Shown here piece by piece: positions 4,989 through 5,974 of a stretch of 5,974 nucleotides of DNA. Position numbers and translations under genes: made by a program. Source of the stretch: Treponema sp. UBA3870 (GTDB taxonomy: Bacteria > Spirochaetota > Spirochaetia > Treponematales > Treponemataceae). The stretch covers positions 1 to 5,974 of the forward strand of contig DGGQ01000213.1 of the NCBI GenBank assembly GCA_002392275.1, in the 5' to 3' direction. Positions within the stretch are counted from its first letter, which is position 1; each line of letters begins with the position of its first letter. A model generated the notes under the pieces. That model worked only from the letters and a program-made list of their open reading frames with translations. It made no database searches and was not told the DNA's origin.

Positions 4989-5974
4989 CTATTTTTCCGT
5001 GGCCTGAATGAAGCCCTGCCAGTTTTCCGGTGGATTTTTTATCAGCATGTCGCACTTGTCCACATATTTTGCGGAAACAGGGTCGCGGTCGGAAATGGAC
5101 TGGAACAGCTTTTTTGCCTCAACAAAATCGCCCTTCTCAAAAAGTTCGTATGCCCGGAGGAAGGTGTTGTTGAATCCATCCAGAACAGATTTTTCATGCG
5201 GGGTCAGAGGATTGTAAATCAGCACCGGCTCCTTTCTTCCGACAACGGCAACCTTTCCTACGTTCCTGAAATCGAGCGTGCATCCGTGTTCAAGAGCGGA
5301 ATCCATCGTGGCCTTGGAGCACATCGTGTACGAGCCATACTGCTTGTTGATTCCCTCCAGACGGGAGGCAAGGTTAACTGTGTCGCCCATCATCGTGTAG
5401 TCAAAGCGGTTCCGGGATCCAAAGTTCCCGACGGTCGCAATTCCAGTGTTCAGACCGATTCTCTGCTTTACAGGTTTCCCGGTGATTTTCATCAGCTCGT
5501 CCTGCATTTCGACCAGCTTTTTCTGGCACTCCATCGCCGCCTCCAGGCCACGTTTGGCATGGTCCTCCTCAAAGGTGGGTGCGTTCCAGAATGCAATGAT
5601 TGCGTCTCCCTCATACTTGTCGATTGTTCCGCCATGGTTCATGATTATGTCGGACATTTCGCTCAGGTACAGGTTCAAAAACTGTGTCATCCCCTCAGGT
5701 GTCATGCTCTCGGAAATGGAAGTGAATCCCTGGATGTCGGAGAAGAATGCCGTAATCTCACGACGCTCGCCGCCAAGCTTAAGCAGGTCGGGGTTTTCAA
5801 TCAGATTTTCTATGACCGTTGGACTCAGATACTGCTTGAAAGCCGTCTTCAGATAACGTCTCTGTTTTCCCTCGCTCAGGTAGGTCTCCATCAACGAAGC
5901 GATGAAGGAAGCCACAAAAGCGAGGAGCGGGGACGCAAAAGGCATTATCAGTCCAGGAATGAATGCGGCGATTG
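4989..5974 (-). CDS. Membrane-anchored class III (IIIb-like) adenylate cyclase, N-terminus outside window
   Basis: The frame is open to the window edge, so the Met at 5945 is internal; residue numbers here count from it. Upstream and through residue 19 is a hydrophobic membrane segment, followed by a short linker (ETYLSEGKQRRYLKTAFKQYLSP) and the cyclase domain (about 58-245). Catalytic residues are complete: metal ligands D70 (FFSDIQGFT) and D114 (KYEGDAIIAFW), adenine-selecting K110 with T184 at the partner position, and transition-state residues N191 and R195 in GDTVNLASRL. Lys/Thr is the class IIIb pattern, predicting cAMP synthesis. The tail (about 250-318) looks like one helical repeat ending in PPENWQGF, common in this family. 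A membrane segment directly before the linker is typical of CHASE2-type sensor cyclases, so an extracytoplasmic CHASE2 domain is likely upstream but not seen. Confidence 0.92.
   Translation of the reverse strand, partial: IAAFIPGLIMPFASPLLAFVASFIASLMETYLSEGKQRRYLKTAFKQYLSPTVIENLIENPDLLKLGGERREITAFFSDIQGFTSISESMTPEGMTQFLNLYLSEMSDIIMNHGGTIDKYEGDAIIAFWNAPTFEEDHAKRGLEAAMECQKKLVEMQDELMKITGKPVKQRIGLNTGIATVGNFGSRNRFDYTMMGDTVNLASRLEGINKQYGSYTMCSKATMDSALEHGCTLDFRNVGKVAVVGRKEPVLIYNPLTPHEKSVLDGFNNTFLRAYELFEKGDFVEAKKLFQSISDRDPVSAKYVDKCDMLIKNPPENWQGFIQATEK

Noticed and set aside
5446..5856. 136-residue plus-strand frame
   Set aside because: It is the antisense shadow of the cyclase domain, whose conserved motifs fix the minus strand as coding.

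Overview
The window looks like a chromosomal segment of a spirochaete, most likely a Treponema. This rests on an exported beta-barrel-like protein ending in aromatic-Arg-Phe, a class III cyclase with the tail seen in spirochaetal and other bacterial cyclases, and moderate GC genes separated by AT-rich spacers. The genus is an inference from style, not from a match I could run. No mobile element, CRISPR array or phage gene is visible.

Layout. 1-1085 (minus): the first 361 residues of an exported gluzincin-type metallopeptidase with HELTH and a downstream Glu, running into a beta-propeller-like repeat; its 3' end is outside the window. It starts at a TTG 13 bases after the U-tract of the terminator of a tRNA-Cys(GCA) gene (1147-1219, minus), which has its own near-consensus promoter (1232-1260). 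1261-1585 is a spacer between divergent units, holding a long hairpin and the promoter and leader of an outer-membrane barrel gene (1586-2986, plus). That gene ends at a strong terminator (3008-3037). A separate promoter (3123-3151) drives a 557-residue acyl-CoA synthetase (3203-4876, plus). This converges on a class III adenylate cyclase (4989-5974, minus, N-terminus outside the window), with a hairpin between them that can terminate from the cyclase side and perhaps from both.

The genes do not form one pathway. Each of the three fully visible transcription starts has its own promoter and most units have their own terminator, so this is a run of monocistronic housekeeping and envelope genes. 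The most interesting items are non-coding. The leader of the barrel gene contains an 8-base anti-Shine-Dalgarno segment that can pair perfectly with the ribosome-binding site or, alternatively, with the 5' end of the transcript. The tRNA-Cys has C instead of U at T-loop position 55. The 180-base spacer contains an unexplained 16-bp hairpin. The exported protease appears to depend on read-through from the tRNA promoter or on a promoter overlapping the tRNA.
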